Shown here in pieces: positions 43,786-52,237 of a DNA stretch of 64,000 nucleotides. Both the position numbers and the translations under genes were made by a program. The stretch's first letter is position 1. Every line of letters starts with the position of its first letter. The notes under the pieces were generated by a model, which searched no databases, was not told the origin of the DNA, and saw nothing but the letters and a program-made list of their open reading frames with translations. Source of the DNA: Kaistia granuli DSM 23481. GTDB lineage: Bacteria > Pseudomonadota > Alphaproteobacteria > Rhizobiales > Kaistiaceae. The DNA is taken from assembly GCF_000380505.1 (NCBI RefSeq), contig NZ_AQYH01000020.1, positions 1 to 64,000 of the forward strand, read 5' to 3'.

Positions 43786-44940
43786 CGCGGTATGGACGAC
43801 ATCGTCCCAGCCGACCATCACGCGTCGGCTCGAGAAGCGCAGGGCTGAGCTCGCCGCGGTGGCTCCAAGGTGCCGGCGCAGCGGCTCGTCAGCGAGCAGT
43901 CTCGACAGACCGGCTGCGAGCGCCCCGACATCACCATCCGGCACCAGAAGCCCGTCCTGCTCATGCGTGATCATTTCGTCGGGCCCAAAGCGGCAATTGA
44001 AGGAAATCACCGGCAGCCCTGCCGCCATTGCCTCCATGAGCACGATTCCCCAGCCCTCATAGCGGGACGACAAGACGAAGACGTCGGCCGTCTCGATCCA
44101 GAGTCCAGGCCGCTTCGTGACCCCCGGAAGTTGGACACGATCCGTCAATCCGAGCGCATCGCGTTGCGCAGTGAGCCGGCCCCGTTCCGGGCCTTCGCCC
44201 CAGATCACCAGCGTCCAATCGGGGTGAGCGGGCGCTACGCGGGCAAAGGCCTCCAGGAGAAGATCAAATCCTTTTTGCTCAACGAGCCGTCCAACCGCGG
44301 CGACGATCTTGTTGCCGCGTCGGGGCTGAAGATCGGATGGCAGGTTCACCTGGTTCGGTATCACCCAGCCGATTGATCTCTGATCCTGTGGGAACAGCTC
44401 CATCGCGCCCTTCGTCATGGTCACAAGCCCGAAGGCGCGCGGATAGAGCACGCGACGTAGCCACGACCAGGTTCGTCCGATCGTCTGCAGTTCCGGGTTG
44501 TTGCGTTCCGATATCACCACGCGAACGTCGAGTCCGTCCGCTGCCAGCAAGGTGAGAATGTTTGTCCGGGTGAGAAAGCTGATGATCAGATCGGGCGATT
44601 GGCGCTTGAACTCCCCGCGCAACCGTCGAACGCGTTGTACGGCGCGCCAAAGCGCCCGCAACGGCCGATAGCGGCCGACGGGCAGGTTGAGGCGCACCAG
44701 CTGGATGCGCGCGTCGAGCGGGTAGTAGGGCGGCGTCGCCTGGCTCTCCAGCGTCACGATCGTAATGGGCCAGCCGCGCTCTACCCAGATATTGGCGAGA
44801 AAGCTGACGACCCCCTCGCTGCCGCCTGCTCCGAGGCTCGGGAGGACCATGACAATGTGGGGAGTCCGGACGGCCGATGCGCTTTCACTCGTCCCCACGG
44901 CGGGTTCCGTTCCCGCCGTCGGAGCCGGGTCGCTTGGCAT
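43759..44940 (-). CDS. GT4-family glycosyltransferase
   Basis: A 393-aa GT-B enzyme: IVMVLPSLGAGGSEGVVSFLANIW, VISERNNPELQTIG, VAAVGRLVEQKGFDLLLEAFARV and SSRYEGWGIVLMEAMAAG followed by CRFGPDEMITHEQDGLLVP. The SERNNP and C-x-F-G-P-x-E/D motifs match PglH/PglJ-like and amylovoran-type GT4 enzymes and the transferase at 23293-24405. The ATG at 44938-44940 has AAAGGG upstream; the longer frame to 45063 is not supported. Stands alone on the minus strand within the locus. Confidence 0.86.
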   Translation of the reverse strand: MPSDPAPTAGTEPAVGTSESASAVRTPHIVMVLPSLGAGGSEGVVSFLANIWVERGWPITIVTLESQATPPYYPLDARIQLVRLNLPVGRYRPLRALWRAVQRVRRLRGEFKRQSPDLIISFLTRTNILTLLAADGLDVRVVISERNNPELQTIGRTWSWLRRVLYPRAFGLVTMTKGAMELFPQDQRSIGWVIPNQVNLPSDLQPRRGNKIVAAVGRLVEQKGFDLLLEAFARVAPAHPDWTLVIWGEGPERGRLTAQRDALGLTDRVQLPGVTKRPGLWIETADVFVLSSRYEGWGIVLMEAMAAGLPVISFNCRFGPDEMITHEQDGLLVPDGDVGALAAGLSRLLADEPLRRHLGATAASSALRFSSRRVMVGWDDVVHTALTSRDRPG

Positions 44941-45222
44941 GACCGGCCCTTTCTTCGTTTCACGCGGGACCGGCCGACAGCCGGGCGTTCCGCGAAAGCC
45001 GAGACGCGAGTGAGTGTCGGTGCGACAGATTGTCGGACTCATAACATGAGCGTTATTGGCCACGCACTATGATTTTCCTGACCTGTCAAACGGCTCCCGC
45101 CATGGCTCAATGGACTGTCCGATCGAGGGATCGAGCTTTTTGGTGCCGTCGGGAATGCCGTAGGCGACCGGCGGAAAGTTCCGTTTGGTACGACGGCCGT
45201 TCCGGGCCATGGGACCGTAGGA

Positions 45223-46431
45223 ATGCGCAATGACCCCATCGTGGTCTGCTTTCCGTTCATCGGCGAGGAGATCGGCGGTAGCCACATATCGGCGATCAAG
45301 CTGATCGAGGCCCTGGATCCGGGGCTCGTTCGGCCGATTGTCGTGCTGCATGTCGCGGACGGTCCGGTTGCCGCCTATCTGAGGGAGAGGGGCGTTCCGT
45401 TCATGGTTGCGCCTCTCGGGGCAGGAGCCGTGCGGGGTGGAAAAGGCACGCGGGGGCCGCGTGCGTTCTCTCTGCCGCTGCGGGCGGTCGGTCCCCTGAC
45501 CCGGTTTCTGCGGAGCCGGAACGTCGCCATTGTCCATACCAATGACGGCCGGATGCATGCCATCTGGGCGCTGCCGACCTGGTTGGCCGGCGCCCGCCAG
45601 GTTTGGCACCATCGTGGCGATCCGGATGCCCGGGGTGTCAACTGGCTGGCGCCGCTGCTGGCGAGCCATATCGTGACGGTTTCCCGCTTTGCTCAGCCGG
45701 CTCGTCCGGTTCTGGCTGTCGGGCACAAACTTTCCGTGGTGCACAGCCCGTTCGATCCGCCGATCGATGTCGAGGATCGAGCCGATGCCCGCGCTCGGCT
45801 GGTTGAGATGCTAGGCTGTCCCGAGACGACATCGTTTCTGGGCTATTTCGGTCTGTTGATCGACCGCAAGCGGCCGCTCGGCTTCGTCGACGTCGTGGCG
45901 GCTTTCGTCCGCCGTCATCCCGAGATCCCGGTGATCGGCCTCCTCTTCGGCGTGCCGGGCAAGTCAGTGCCGGAACTGGATCAGGCTGTTCTGCGACGAG
46001 CGGAAGCGCTCGGTGTCGTCGATCGCATTCGCCTGATGGGATACCGCCAACCGGTTGAGCCCTGGATGCAGGCCGTCGATATCCTATTGGTGCCGGCGAT
46101 CCGCGAACCCTTCGGTCGAACGCTGATCGAGGCGATGTTCCTAGGGACGCCGGTGGTGGCGACCGATGATGGCGGCAATCCCGAAGCGATCGAGCATGGC
46201 GTCAACGGCATTCTGGTGCCACCCGAGACGCCCGATGCCTTTGTCGAGCCGATCTACCGGCTGCTCACGGACGACGGCCACCGTCGGCAGATCGTGGAGG
46301 CGGCCCGGGCGCGTGCTCACGCCACCTACAATGTCGAGACACATGTCGCCCGACTGACGGCGATCTACCAGACGCTTCGGCGACGTGCCGACGGCACATC
46401 CGTAAGTTCGGCCCGGAGAACCGCTTCATGA
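45223..46431 (+). CDS. GT4-family glycosyltransferase
   Basis: A 402-aa GT-B transferase: VCFPFIGEEIGGSHISAIKLIEAL (N-terminal glycine-rich loop), WHHRGDPDARGVNWLAPLLASHIVTVSRFA, FLGYFGLLIDRKRPLGFVDVV, and REPFGRTLIEAMFLGTPVVATDDGGNPEAIEHGVNGILVPP with the E-x7-E motif. The sugar and acceptor are not known. It overlaps the sulfotransferase gene by 4 bp, so the two probably act on the same residue of the polymer. Confidence 0.87.
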   Translation: MRNDPIVVCFPFIGEEIGGSHISAIKLIEALDPGLVRPIVVLHVADGPVAAYLRERGVPFMVAPLGAGAVRGGKGTRGPRAFSLPLRAVGPLTRFLRSRNVAIVHTNDGRMHAIWALPTWLAGARQVWHHRGDPDARGVNWLAPLLASHIVTVSRFAQPARPVLAVGHKLSVVHSPFDPPIDVEDRADARARLVEMLGCPETTSFLGYFGLLIDRKRPLGFVDVVAAFVRRHPEIPVIGLLFGVPGKSVPELDQAVLRRAEALGVVDRIRLMGYRQPVEPWMQAVDILLVPAIREPFGRTLIEAMFLGTPVVATDDGGNPEAIEHGVNGILVPPETPDAFVEPIYRLLTDDGHRRQIVEAARARAHATYNVETHVARLTAIYQTLRRRADGTSVSSARRTAS

Positions 46432-47345
46432 GAATGCAGGACATCGACTTCCTGATCATAGGCGCTGCGAAAAGTGCCACGACATGGCTGCAGAGATCCC
46501 TTCAGGCGGATCCGGCCGTTTTCATGCCGGATCCGGAATTGCACTATTTCAGCCGGACGTACGAGAACGGCGATGCCTGGTATCTCCGCCATTTTGACGG
46601 AGCGGCCAGCTTCCGCGCGGTCGGCGAAAAGTCGAACAGCTATCTCGAAGACCCGGCGGCGGCAGCGCGCATCGCGCAAAAGCTGCCTCGGGCGAAGCTC
46701 GTGGCACAGTTGCGATCGCCTGTGGAGCGCGCCTATTCGGACTATTGCATGATGTTCCGGCGCGGCGAGGTTGATCGGGACGTGGCGGGCCATCTGGATC
46801 CGCGCCGTCCAAAGGAGAACCGGTTTCTCTCGGGCGGATTCTATTGGCGTCAGCTCCAAGTCTACTACGACCTGTTTCCGCGAGAACAGCTTCTGGTGAC
46901 GTTCTACGAAGGTATCCATGACCGGCCGGAGAAGCAACTGGCGACCGTTCGCGCCTTCCTGGACCTTCCTGCCGACGAGGTGGCGCATTTCGTCCAGCGC
47001 AAGGTCAAGGACAAGACGACTCCCATGCTGGGGCCGAGGCTCCGCCGCATTCTCGGGCCGGTGAAGCCGATGGTCGCCCCGTTTCGAGGCTCGGCGCTGT
47101 TCCGCAACATGCATGCGGTTCTCGCCGGCGAGATCCGCTACAGCAGCCTGCCCGACGACGTTCGCGATCGCCTCGTCGACTACTATGCGAACGACGTCGA
47201 GGCGTTGGGTCGCCTCATTGGCCGCGACCTGTCGGGCTGGTTGAGGGGTGACGCAGCCCCACCTGCCGAAACGCGGGATGACCTGGCACCGCGACTGGTT
47301 GTGCAGAGCCATGAAAAACCCGATTCCACAGCAGGGTTTACCTGA
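46428..47345 (+). CDS. PAPS-dependent sulfotransferase
   Basis: A 305-aa soluble sulfotransferase. The 5'-phosphosulfate-binding loop is GAAKSATTWLQRSLQADP (residues 12-29) and the 3'-phosphate-binding segment is LRSPVERAYSDYCMMFRRGE (about 95-114), both in the form seen in heparan-type and rhizobial sulfotransferases. It transfers sulfate from PAPS to a hydroxyl, here probably of the exopolysaccharide or a lipid-linked precursor. No PAPS-synthesis genes are in the window. Confidence 0.87.
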   Translation: MRMQDIDFLIIGAAKSATTWLQRSLQADPAVFMPDPELHYFSRTYENGDAWYLRHFDGAASFRAVGEKSNSYLEDPAAAARIAQKLPRAKLVAQLRSPVERAYSDYCMMFRRGEVDRDVAGHLDPRRPKENRFLSGGFYWRQLQVYYDLFPREQLLVTFYEGIHDRPEKQLATVRAFLDLPADEVAHFVQRKVKDKTTPMLGPRLRRILGPVKPMVAPFRGSALFRNMHAVLAGEIRYSSLPDDVRDRLVDYYANDVEALGRLIGRDLSGWLRGDAAPPAETRDDLAPRLVVQSHEKPDSTAGFT

Positions 47346-47455
47346 CACGTACCTACGTTTCCCTGTCCTATACACCGAGTGACTCTTGTCTAAAGATGGC
47401 GTGTCGATACCGAGTAGTATTCGGGAAGACGTGGCTGGGCGCGATTTTATATCGC

Positions 47456-47466
47456 TTCAATATTGA
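47456..47466. promoter_or_regulatory. Shared motif TTCAATATT with palindrome TCAATATTGA
   Basis: Third copy of the 9-mer, here forming the perfect palindrome TCAATATTGA (47457-47466), 103 bases before the WbpM-like start codon. Confidence 0.4.
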
Positions 47467-47568
47467 TCAGGGATCTGGCTGGATTGCTCCTCCAAAGCGA
47501 TTTGGAGGTGATTGGATTGCTTTTCCTGTTTCTGGATGGCCGGGTCGGTAGTATTTGAGGGGTTCATC

Positions 47569-49782
47569 ATGGTGGAGGACAAGCCGGTCGGCAGAGACCG
47601 GCCGCCGAACCTGATTGGCGCGGTACGCCTGGAAGGCGATCTCGGTGCACTGCCCCGCCCGGATCGGACCAGCGACGCCATCGCCTCTTGGCTTGGACGG
47701 CTCAGCGGGAACTTCGCTTACAAGTCGCTCCGGTCGAAGGCTGCTTCGATCGTAAAGTCGGTCCTCCGCAATCGTCGCCTCTTCGTCATCGACCTCGGCT
47801 TCGCCGCCGTCGCGCTCGTACTTGCGGTCATTTTGCGGCTCGGACCCTACGAGGTTTTCGCGACACCGGAGCAAGCCAGGGCGCTCGCCTTCATGACCGT
47901 CGTCTTTGTCGCGATCTGCGCCGTCACCTTTCCCGTCTCTGGTCTCTACAAGCGCAACTGGAAATATGCATCGATCCTGGACTACATGATCCTGGCGCGG
48001 GCAAGCTTCATTGCCTCCCTGTTGCTGACGGCGTGCCTGTTCTTCTATTCGCGTCTCGCTTTCGTGCCGCGGTCGACCATCGCCATTGAAGTGATGACAC
48101 TGGTGTCGTTTCTGGCCGCGACGCGGCTGAGTTTCCGTCAGCAGGACCTCAAGACGCTCTTGCCGACCTTTCGAAGCGCGACCGTCGTTCGCTCCGAGCC
48201 TTTGGTTCCCGTTCTACTGGTCGGAGCCGGCGATGAGGCGGATCTCTATCTGCGCGCGCTGCAGCGAGACCGCACCTCGACCTATCTTCCGGTCGGTTTC
48301 CTCGACAACGCGGTCACCCAGAACGGCACCATGCTGCGGGGCGTGCCGGTGCTCGGCACGATGGAGGATTTCGAGGTGGTGCTGGCGGATCTCGAATCCC
48401 GCAATCAGCGCCCGCGGCATCTGATCTTCACGGCCCCGCTCTCGTCGCTCGATGCGCCGGCGGCGGAAAAGCTGATCGAGCGCGCGGATCGCCGGGGCTT
48501 GGCCGTCTCGCGCCTCAATCCGGTGACGGAACTGCGCAATCCGCGTCTCACCAACGAGTTCGAGCTGCGGCCGATCGAACTGACGGATCTGCTGGAGCGC
48601 CCGCAAATCGCGCTCGATACCGCCGCCATGCAGCGGTTCATCTATGGACGCAGTGTCTTGGTGACCGGGGCTGGCGGGTCGATCGGCAGCGAGTTGACGC
48701 GCCAGGTCGCAGCGCTCGGGCCATCACGGCTCGTGGTGCTCGACAATTGCGAGTTCAACCTCTACTCGATCGATCTGGAGCTGGCCGAGCGTTTTCCGAA
48801 CCTCGCGCGCTCCGCCCATCTCTGCGACGTACGCGATCCGGCGCGGGTGAATGAGCTGTTCAGCCGGTATCACCCCGAACTGGTCTTCCATGCCGCCGCC
48901 CTGAAGCATGTTCCCATGGTCGAGCTCAACCCTTGCGAGGGCGCGCTCACCAATGTCTGCGGAACGATGAACGTTGCCCAGGCGGCCAAGCGCTGGGGCG
49001 CACTCGGCATGGTCCAGGTGTCGACCGACAAGGTCGTGAACTCCACCAGCGTCATGGGCGCGACCAAGCGGTTGGCCGAGCTGTTCTGTCAGGCGCTCGA
49101 TCTGGAGGGGATGCAGGACGCCACCTCGCCACGCTTCATGACGGTGCGCTTCGGCAATGTTCTGGGCTCGAGCGGGTCCCTGATTCCGTTGTTCAAGACC
49201 CAATTGGCCCGTGGCGGGCCGCTGACCGTCACGCATCCGGAAATGAAGCGCTTTTTCATGACGATCCGCGAGGCAGTTGAACTTACGCTGCAGGCCTCCG
49301 CCTACGGACTTGAGAAGAATCTGGGGCAGGGCGAGATCTTCGTGCTCGACATGGGCGAGCCGATCCGGATCGTCGACATCGCCCGGCGGATGATCCGTCT
49401 CGCCGGCTATACACCGGACCAGGATGTGAAGATCAAGATCGTCGGCTGCCGTCCGGGCGAGAAGCTGTTCGAGGAACTGTTTGACGAAACGGAACGGCGC
49501 GTGACGCCGCCTGTACCCGGCGTGCTCGGGGCGGTGCCGACGCCGGTACCTCTGCCGGTGCTCTATGGCGCCTTCGAGCGGCTGCACGATTTCGCCGAGC
49601 ATGGCGACAGCGACGGATTGTTCGGCGTCATCCGTAGCATCCTGCCGAATTTCCATGCTGAGGATAAGCTGCCCGATATGGTGCCGGAGCCTGAGGTCGT
49701 GCCCGGGGAAGGGCTCGCCATACCGCCGGAGATCGCGGCGATGGCGGACGTCATGAACGCATCGCAAGCCGTGGTCCGGTGA
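47569..49782 (+). CDS. WbpM/CapD-type nucleotide-sugar 4,6-dehydratase (membrane form)
   Basis: A 737-aa inner-membrane enzyme: N-terminal block of four helices (about residues 70-175), a CoA-binding-like Rossmann domain (VLLVGAGDEADLYLRALQRD), then the SDR catalytic domain opening LVTGAGGSIGSELTRQVAALGP. The active site is of the dehydratase form with methionine in place of tyrosine: VSTDKVVNSTSVMGATKRLAE. Relatives convert UDP-GlcNAc to UDP-4-keto-6-deoxy-GlcNAc (or QuiNAc precursor), providing substrate for the aminotransferase at 39367. ATG 47569 has GAGGGG six bases upstream; an upstream open extension from 47512 is not used. Confidence 0.92.
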   Translation: MVEDKPVGRDRPPNLIGAVRLEGDLGALPRPDRTSDAIASWLGRLSGNFAYKSLRSKAASIVKSVLRNRRLFVIDLGFAAVALVLAVILRLGPYEVFATPEQARALAFMTVVFVAICAVTFPVSGLYKRNWKYASILDYMILARASFIASLLLTACLFFYSRLAFVPRSTIAIEVMTLVSFLAATRLSFRQQDLKTLLPTFRSATVVRSEPLVPVLLVGAGDEADLYLRALQRDRTSTYLPVGFLDNAVTQNGTMLRGVPVLGTMEDFEVVLADLESRNQRPRHLIFTAPLSSLDAPAAEKLIERADRRGLAVSRLNPVTELRNPRLTNEFELRPIELTDLLERPQIALDTAAMQRFIYGRSVLVTGAGGSIGSELTRQVAALGPSRLVVLDNCEFNLYSIDLELAERFPNLARSAHLCDVRDPARVNELFSRYHPELVFHAAALKHVPMVELNPCEGALTNVCGTMNVAQAAKRWGALGMVQVSTDKVVNSTSVMGATKRLAELFCQALDLEGMQDATSPRFMTVRFGNVLGSSGSLIPLFKTQLARGGPLTVTHPEMKRFFMTIREAVELTLQASAYGLEKNLGQGEIFVLDMGEPIRIVDIARRMIRLAGYTPDQDVKIKIVGCRPGEKLFEELFDETERRVTPPVPGVLGAVPTPVPLPVLYGAFERLHDFAEHGDSDGLFGVIRSILPNFHAEDKLPDMVPEPEVVPGEGLAIPPEIAAMADVMNASQAVVR

Positions 49783-49973
49783 TTGGCTCACCTGAAACGC
49801 GCCGGCGCGCCGGCTTCGGTCGATCCCCTTCTTTCGCGTCCTGCGGCTCCCATGACTCATGGCGCGCGTCTGATCGTGAAAATCACGAAATCGGCGCTCT
49901 ATGACTTTGGCTATATTCAGAAGGCCTGCGACCAGCTGCTAGATTGGATCGGTACTCCTCAGCGGTTGGGCCC

Positions 49974-51176
49974 ATGCATTCGGATCGCGCCATGGTCGCG
50001 TTGGCGACCAAGACAGGACAGCATCGTTCATTCGGGCTTTCGACCGGGCCTGCTTCAGCGATCTACGTCATCAACACGTTGTCACGGGGCGGGGCGGAGC
50101 ACGGGTTGGTGACCATTCTGGAGAATGGCTTCCTGCGCGATACAAACCTTTACGTTCTGGTGTTCGGGCGAGGTGATGGCGGCCTTCGGCAGCGCCTCAT
50201 CGATCTTATCGGCGAAGAAAAGCTTGTTGAGGTGACGCCGGACGCCAGATTGAGCCTGATTGGAATGGTCCGCGGCGTCGTTGCCTTGGCGAAAATGATC
50301 CGTCGGATCCGGCCCCAGGTCGTCATCCTGTCCCTGAAGCAGGCCAATATCGTCGGCCGAGGCGTTTTGGTGTTCCATCGCAACGTGCGCTGTGTCGCCT
50401 TTGAGCACATCGCGCGGCTGGAGCGCCATCCGTCGGTCCATTTCTATCGGTTTCTGCTTCGCGCGCTGTCCTTTCGGGTCGACGAGGTGTGGGCGGATTG
50501 CCCGACCACGCTTGCGCGAACGCGCAGCCACTATCCGTGGCCGCGCCAGCGGCGCGAGGCGGTCATGCCGCTGTTCATCGCTTCGGCCGAGGCGGTGAAG
50601 GGCAGCTACCGGATCGTGGAGCCGATCCGGCTGGTGATGGCCGGCCGGCTCATCCGGCGCAAACGCTTCGACGTCGCGATCGATGCGCTGGCGCTCCTCA
50701 AGGCTCGCGGCATCGATGCCCGTTGCACGATTTTCGGCACCGGGCCGGAGGGACCAGCGATCCTCGCAAGGGCAGTGGCGGCTAAGGTCGCCGATCGGCT
50801 CTGCCTCGCCGGTTTCGTCGACAAATGGTGGCGCGAGGCGCTTCACCACGACATCTTCCTGCAGACGAGCGAGGAGGAGGGCTTCTGCCTCGTCGCCGCC
50901 GAGGCGATGATGGTCGGCCTGCCGATGATCACGACCGTGGTTGGCGGGCTGAACGATTACTCTACCGACGACGTCAATGCCGTCCATGTGCCGATCGGCA
51001 AGGCCGAGGCCCTGTCGGATGCGATTCGGGGACTGGCGAGCGACGAGGGGCGTCGCCGCCGGCTCGGCTCGGACGCGGCCGCCGGAATGGCAGAGATCTA
51101 CTCCGCGGAAGCGGCGCGGCGGACCTACCGGGAGGTCGGTACCGGTCTTGCCGCCGCCGCGGTCTCGCCCCGATAG
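49974..51176 (+). CDS. GT4-family glycosyltransferase
   Basis: A 400-aa GT-B enzyme: IYVINTLSRGGAEHGLVTILENGFL, CVAFEHIARLERHPS, LVMAGRLIRRKRFDVAIDALALL and TSEEEGFCLVAAEAMMVGLPMITTVVGGLNDYS with the E-x7-E motif. The usual start ATG at 49974 (or 49992) is chosen; an in-frame TTG at 49944 is less likely. It follows the dehydratase gene by 191 bp and closes the exopolysaccharide locus. Confidence 0.85.
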   Translation: MHSDRAMVALATKTGQHRSFGLSTGPASAIYVINTLSRGGAEHGLVTILENGFLRDTNLYVLVFGRGDGGLRQRLIDLIGEEKLVEVTPDARLSLIGMVRGVVALAKMIRRIRPQVVILSLKQANIVGRGVLVFHRNVRCVAFEHIARLERHPSVHFYRFLLRALSFRVDEVWADCPTTLARTRSHYPWPRQRREAVMPLFIASAEAVKGSYRIVEPIRLVMAGRLIRRKRFDVAIDALALLKARGIDARCTIFGTGPEGPAILARAVAAKVADRLCLAGFVDKWWREALHHDIFLQTSEEEGFCLVAAEAMMVGLPMITTVVGGLNDYSTDDVNAVHVPIGKAEALSDAIRGLASDEGRRRRLGSDAAAGMAEIYSAEAARRTYREVGTGLAAAAVSPR

Positions 51177-51469
51177 CCGATGCGTCGCCGCCGCGCTCAG
51201 CCTTTCGATAGCGCCCTGACCGGATCCTGCCGCGAAACGCAGCGGGGCGGCTGACAGCCGAAAACGACGACGATCCGGCTGACGCAGAAAGAGGCGAACA
51301 CGATCGGTCAACGGATCAGATTGGGCGCGTTAACGTCGCCACCGCCCCTTTGTCCGTGACAGGATGACCGGTCGCAGGCGACCAGCGGCCAACCCGCTAT
51401 GATTGGGATGGAATCAGGGATGCGCCGGTCATCGATCGCTCGGCCCATCATCAGGAGAGAGACGGCGTG

Positions 51470-51817
51470 ATGGTCAAGATCTATGGTATCAAGAACTGCG
51501 ACACCATGAAGAAGGCCCGGCAGTGGCTTGATAACAATGGTATTTCCTATGCGTTCCACGACTACAAGGCCGAAAGCGTTGATCGCGTCGATCTAGAGCG
51601 CTGGGTGGGAGAACTGGGTTGGGAGACGGTGTTGAATCGCGCCGGAACGACGTTTCGCAAGCTCGACGAGGCGGACAAGCAAGGCCTCGATGCGGCCAAG
51701 GCGATCGGGTTGATGCAGGCGCAGCCCTCGATGATCAAGCGGCCGATCCTCGACCTCGGCGACGGTCGCCTGCTGGCCGGCTTCAAGCCGGAACTCTACG
51801 CGGCCGTGCTGAAATAG
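51470..51817 (+). CDS. ArsC/Spx-family protein (YffB-like)
   Basis: A 115-aa thioredoxin-fold protein. It begins VKIYGIKNCDTMKKARQWLDNNGI, the YffB form with a single cysteine (NCDT) instead of the CxxC of thioredoxins or the arsenate reductase signature, and has the conserved GTTFRKLDEADK and MIKRPILDLGDGRLLAGFKPELY (R-P motif). YffB proteins bind glutathione and may act as reductases; arsenate reduction is not established. Preceded by a GTG at 51467, but ATG 51470 fits the family start. Confidence 0.87.
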   Translation: MVKIYGIKNCDTMKKARQWLDNNGISYAFHDYKAESVDRVDLERWVGELGWETVLNRAGTTFRKLDEADKQGLDAAKAIGLMQAQPSMIKRPILDLGDGRLLAGFKPELYAAVLK

Positions 51818-51917
51818 GGACGGGTCGCCGCCATTGATGCCGGCGGCGCATGTCGATATAAGGATATCTTTATGTCCTGCTTGACGTGTCGACATTGAAC
51901 GCCTAGGAGTTGTGCGT

Positions 51918-52114
51918 CGTGGTTCTCCGGCACGCTCGTTGCGGCGCCGGAGCTAAGAGGGAATCCGGTGCGTCGCCTTCGCGAGGGGGAGGTCATGCCG
52001 GAGCTGCCCCCGCAACTGTGAGCGGCGAGCCCGGGTCCAACCATGCCACTGAAGCCATCCGGCTTCGGGAAGGCCGGACCGGGGCGGCGACCCGCGAGCC
52101 AGGAGACCTGCCGC
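51918..52114 (+). promoter_or_regulatory. Cobalamin (B12) riboswitch upstream of metE
   Basis: The leader contains the signature blocks of the AdoCbl riboswitch in order: GGTTCTCCGG start region (about 51920), GAATCCGGTG (51961), GAGCTGCCCCCGCAACTGTGA (within 52000-52021), GCCACTGA (52045-52052) and the closing B12 box GCCAGGAGACCTGCC (52098-52112). Riboswitches of this class repress metE when cobalamin is plentiful, because the B12-dependent MetH can then supply methionine. About 120 bases of expression platform separate it from the metE start. Confidence 0.93.
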
Positions 52115-52213
52115 GACACCATAACGTCCCTGGGCGGGGTGTCCCGGTGGTGCGCTTGCGCTCGCCGGTTCCCGATCGGCGGGATTCGACGCACGCGTCC
52201 GCTCGGCCTTTGC

Positions 52214-52229
52214 CCCCAAACATTTGGGG
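52214..52229 (+). promoter_or_regulatory. Hairpin overlapping the metE ribosome-binding site
   Basis: CCCCAAA-CA-TTTGGGG (6-7 bp stem) ends eight bases before the metE ATG, and its right arm GGGG is the only Shine-Dalgarno-like sequence there. Formation would hide the ribosome-binding site, consistent with translational control by the riboswitch above. Confidence 0.55.
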
Positions 52230-52237
52230 TTGAGCCG

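Noticed and set aside
49783-50112. Plus-strand frame between the WbpM-like and GT4 genes
   Set aside because: Overlaps the true GT4 start in another frame and shows no protein-like features.
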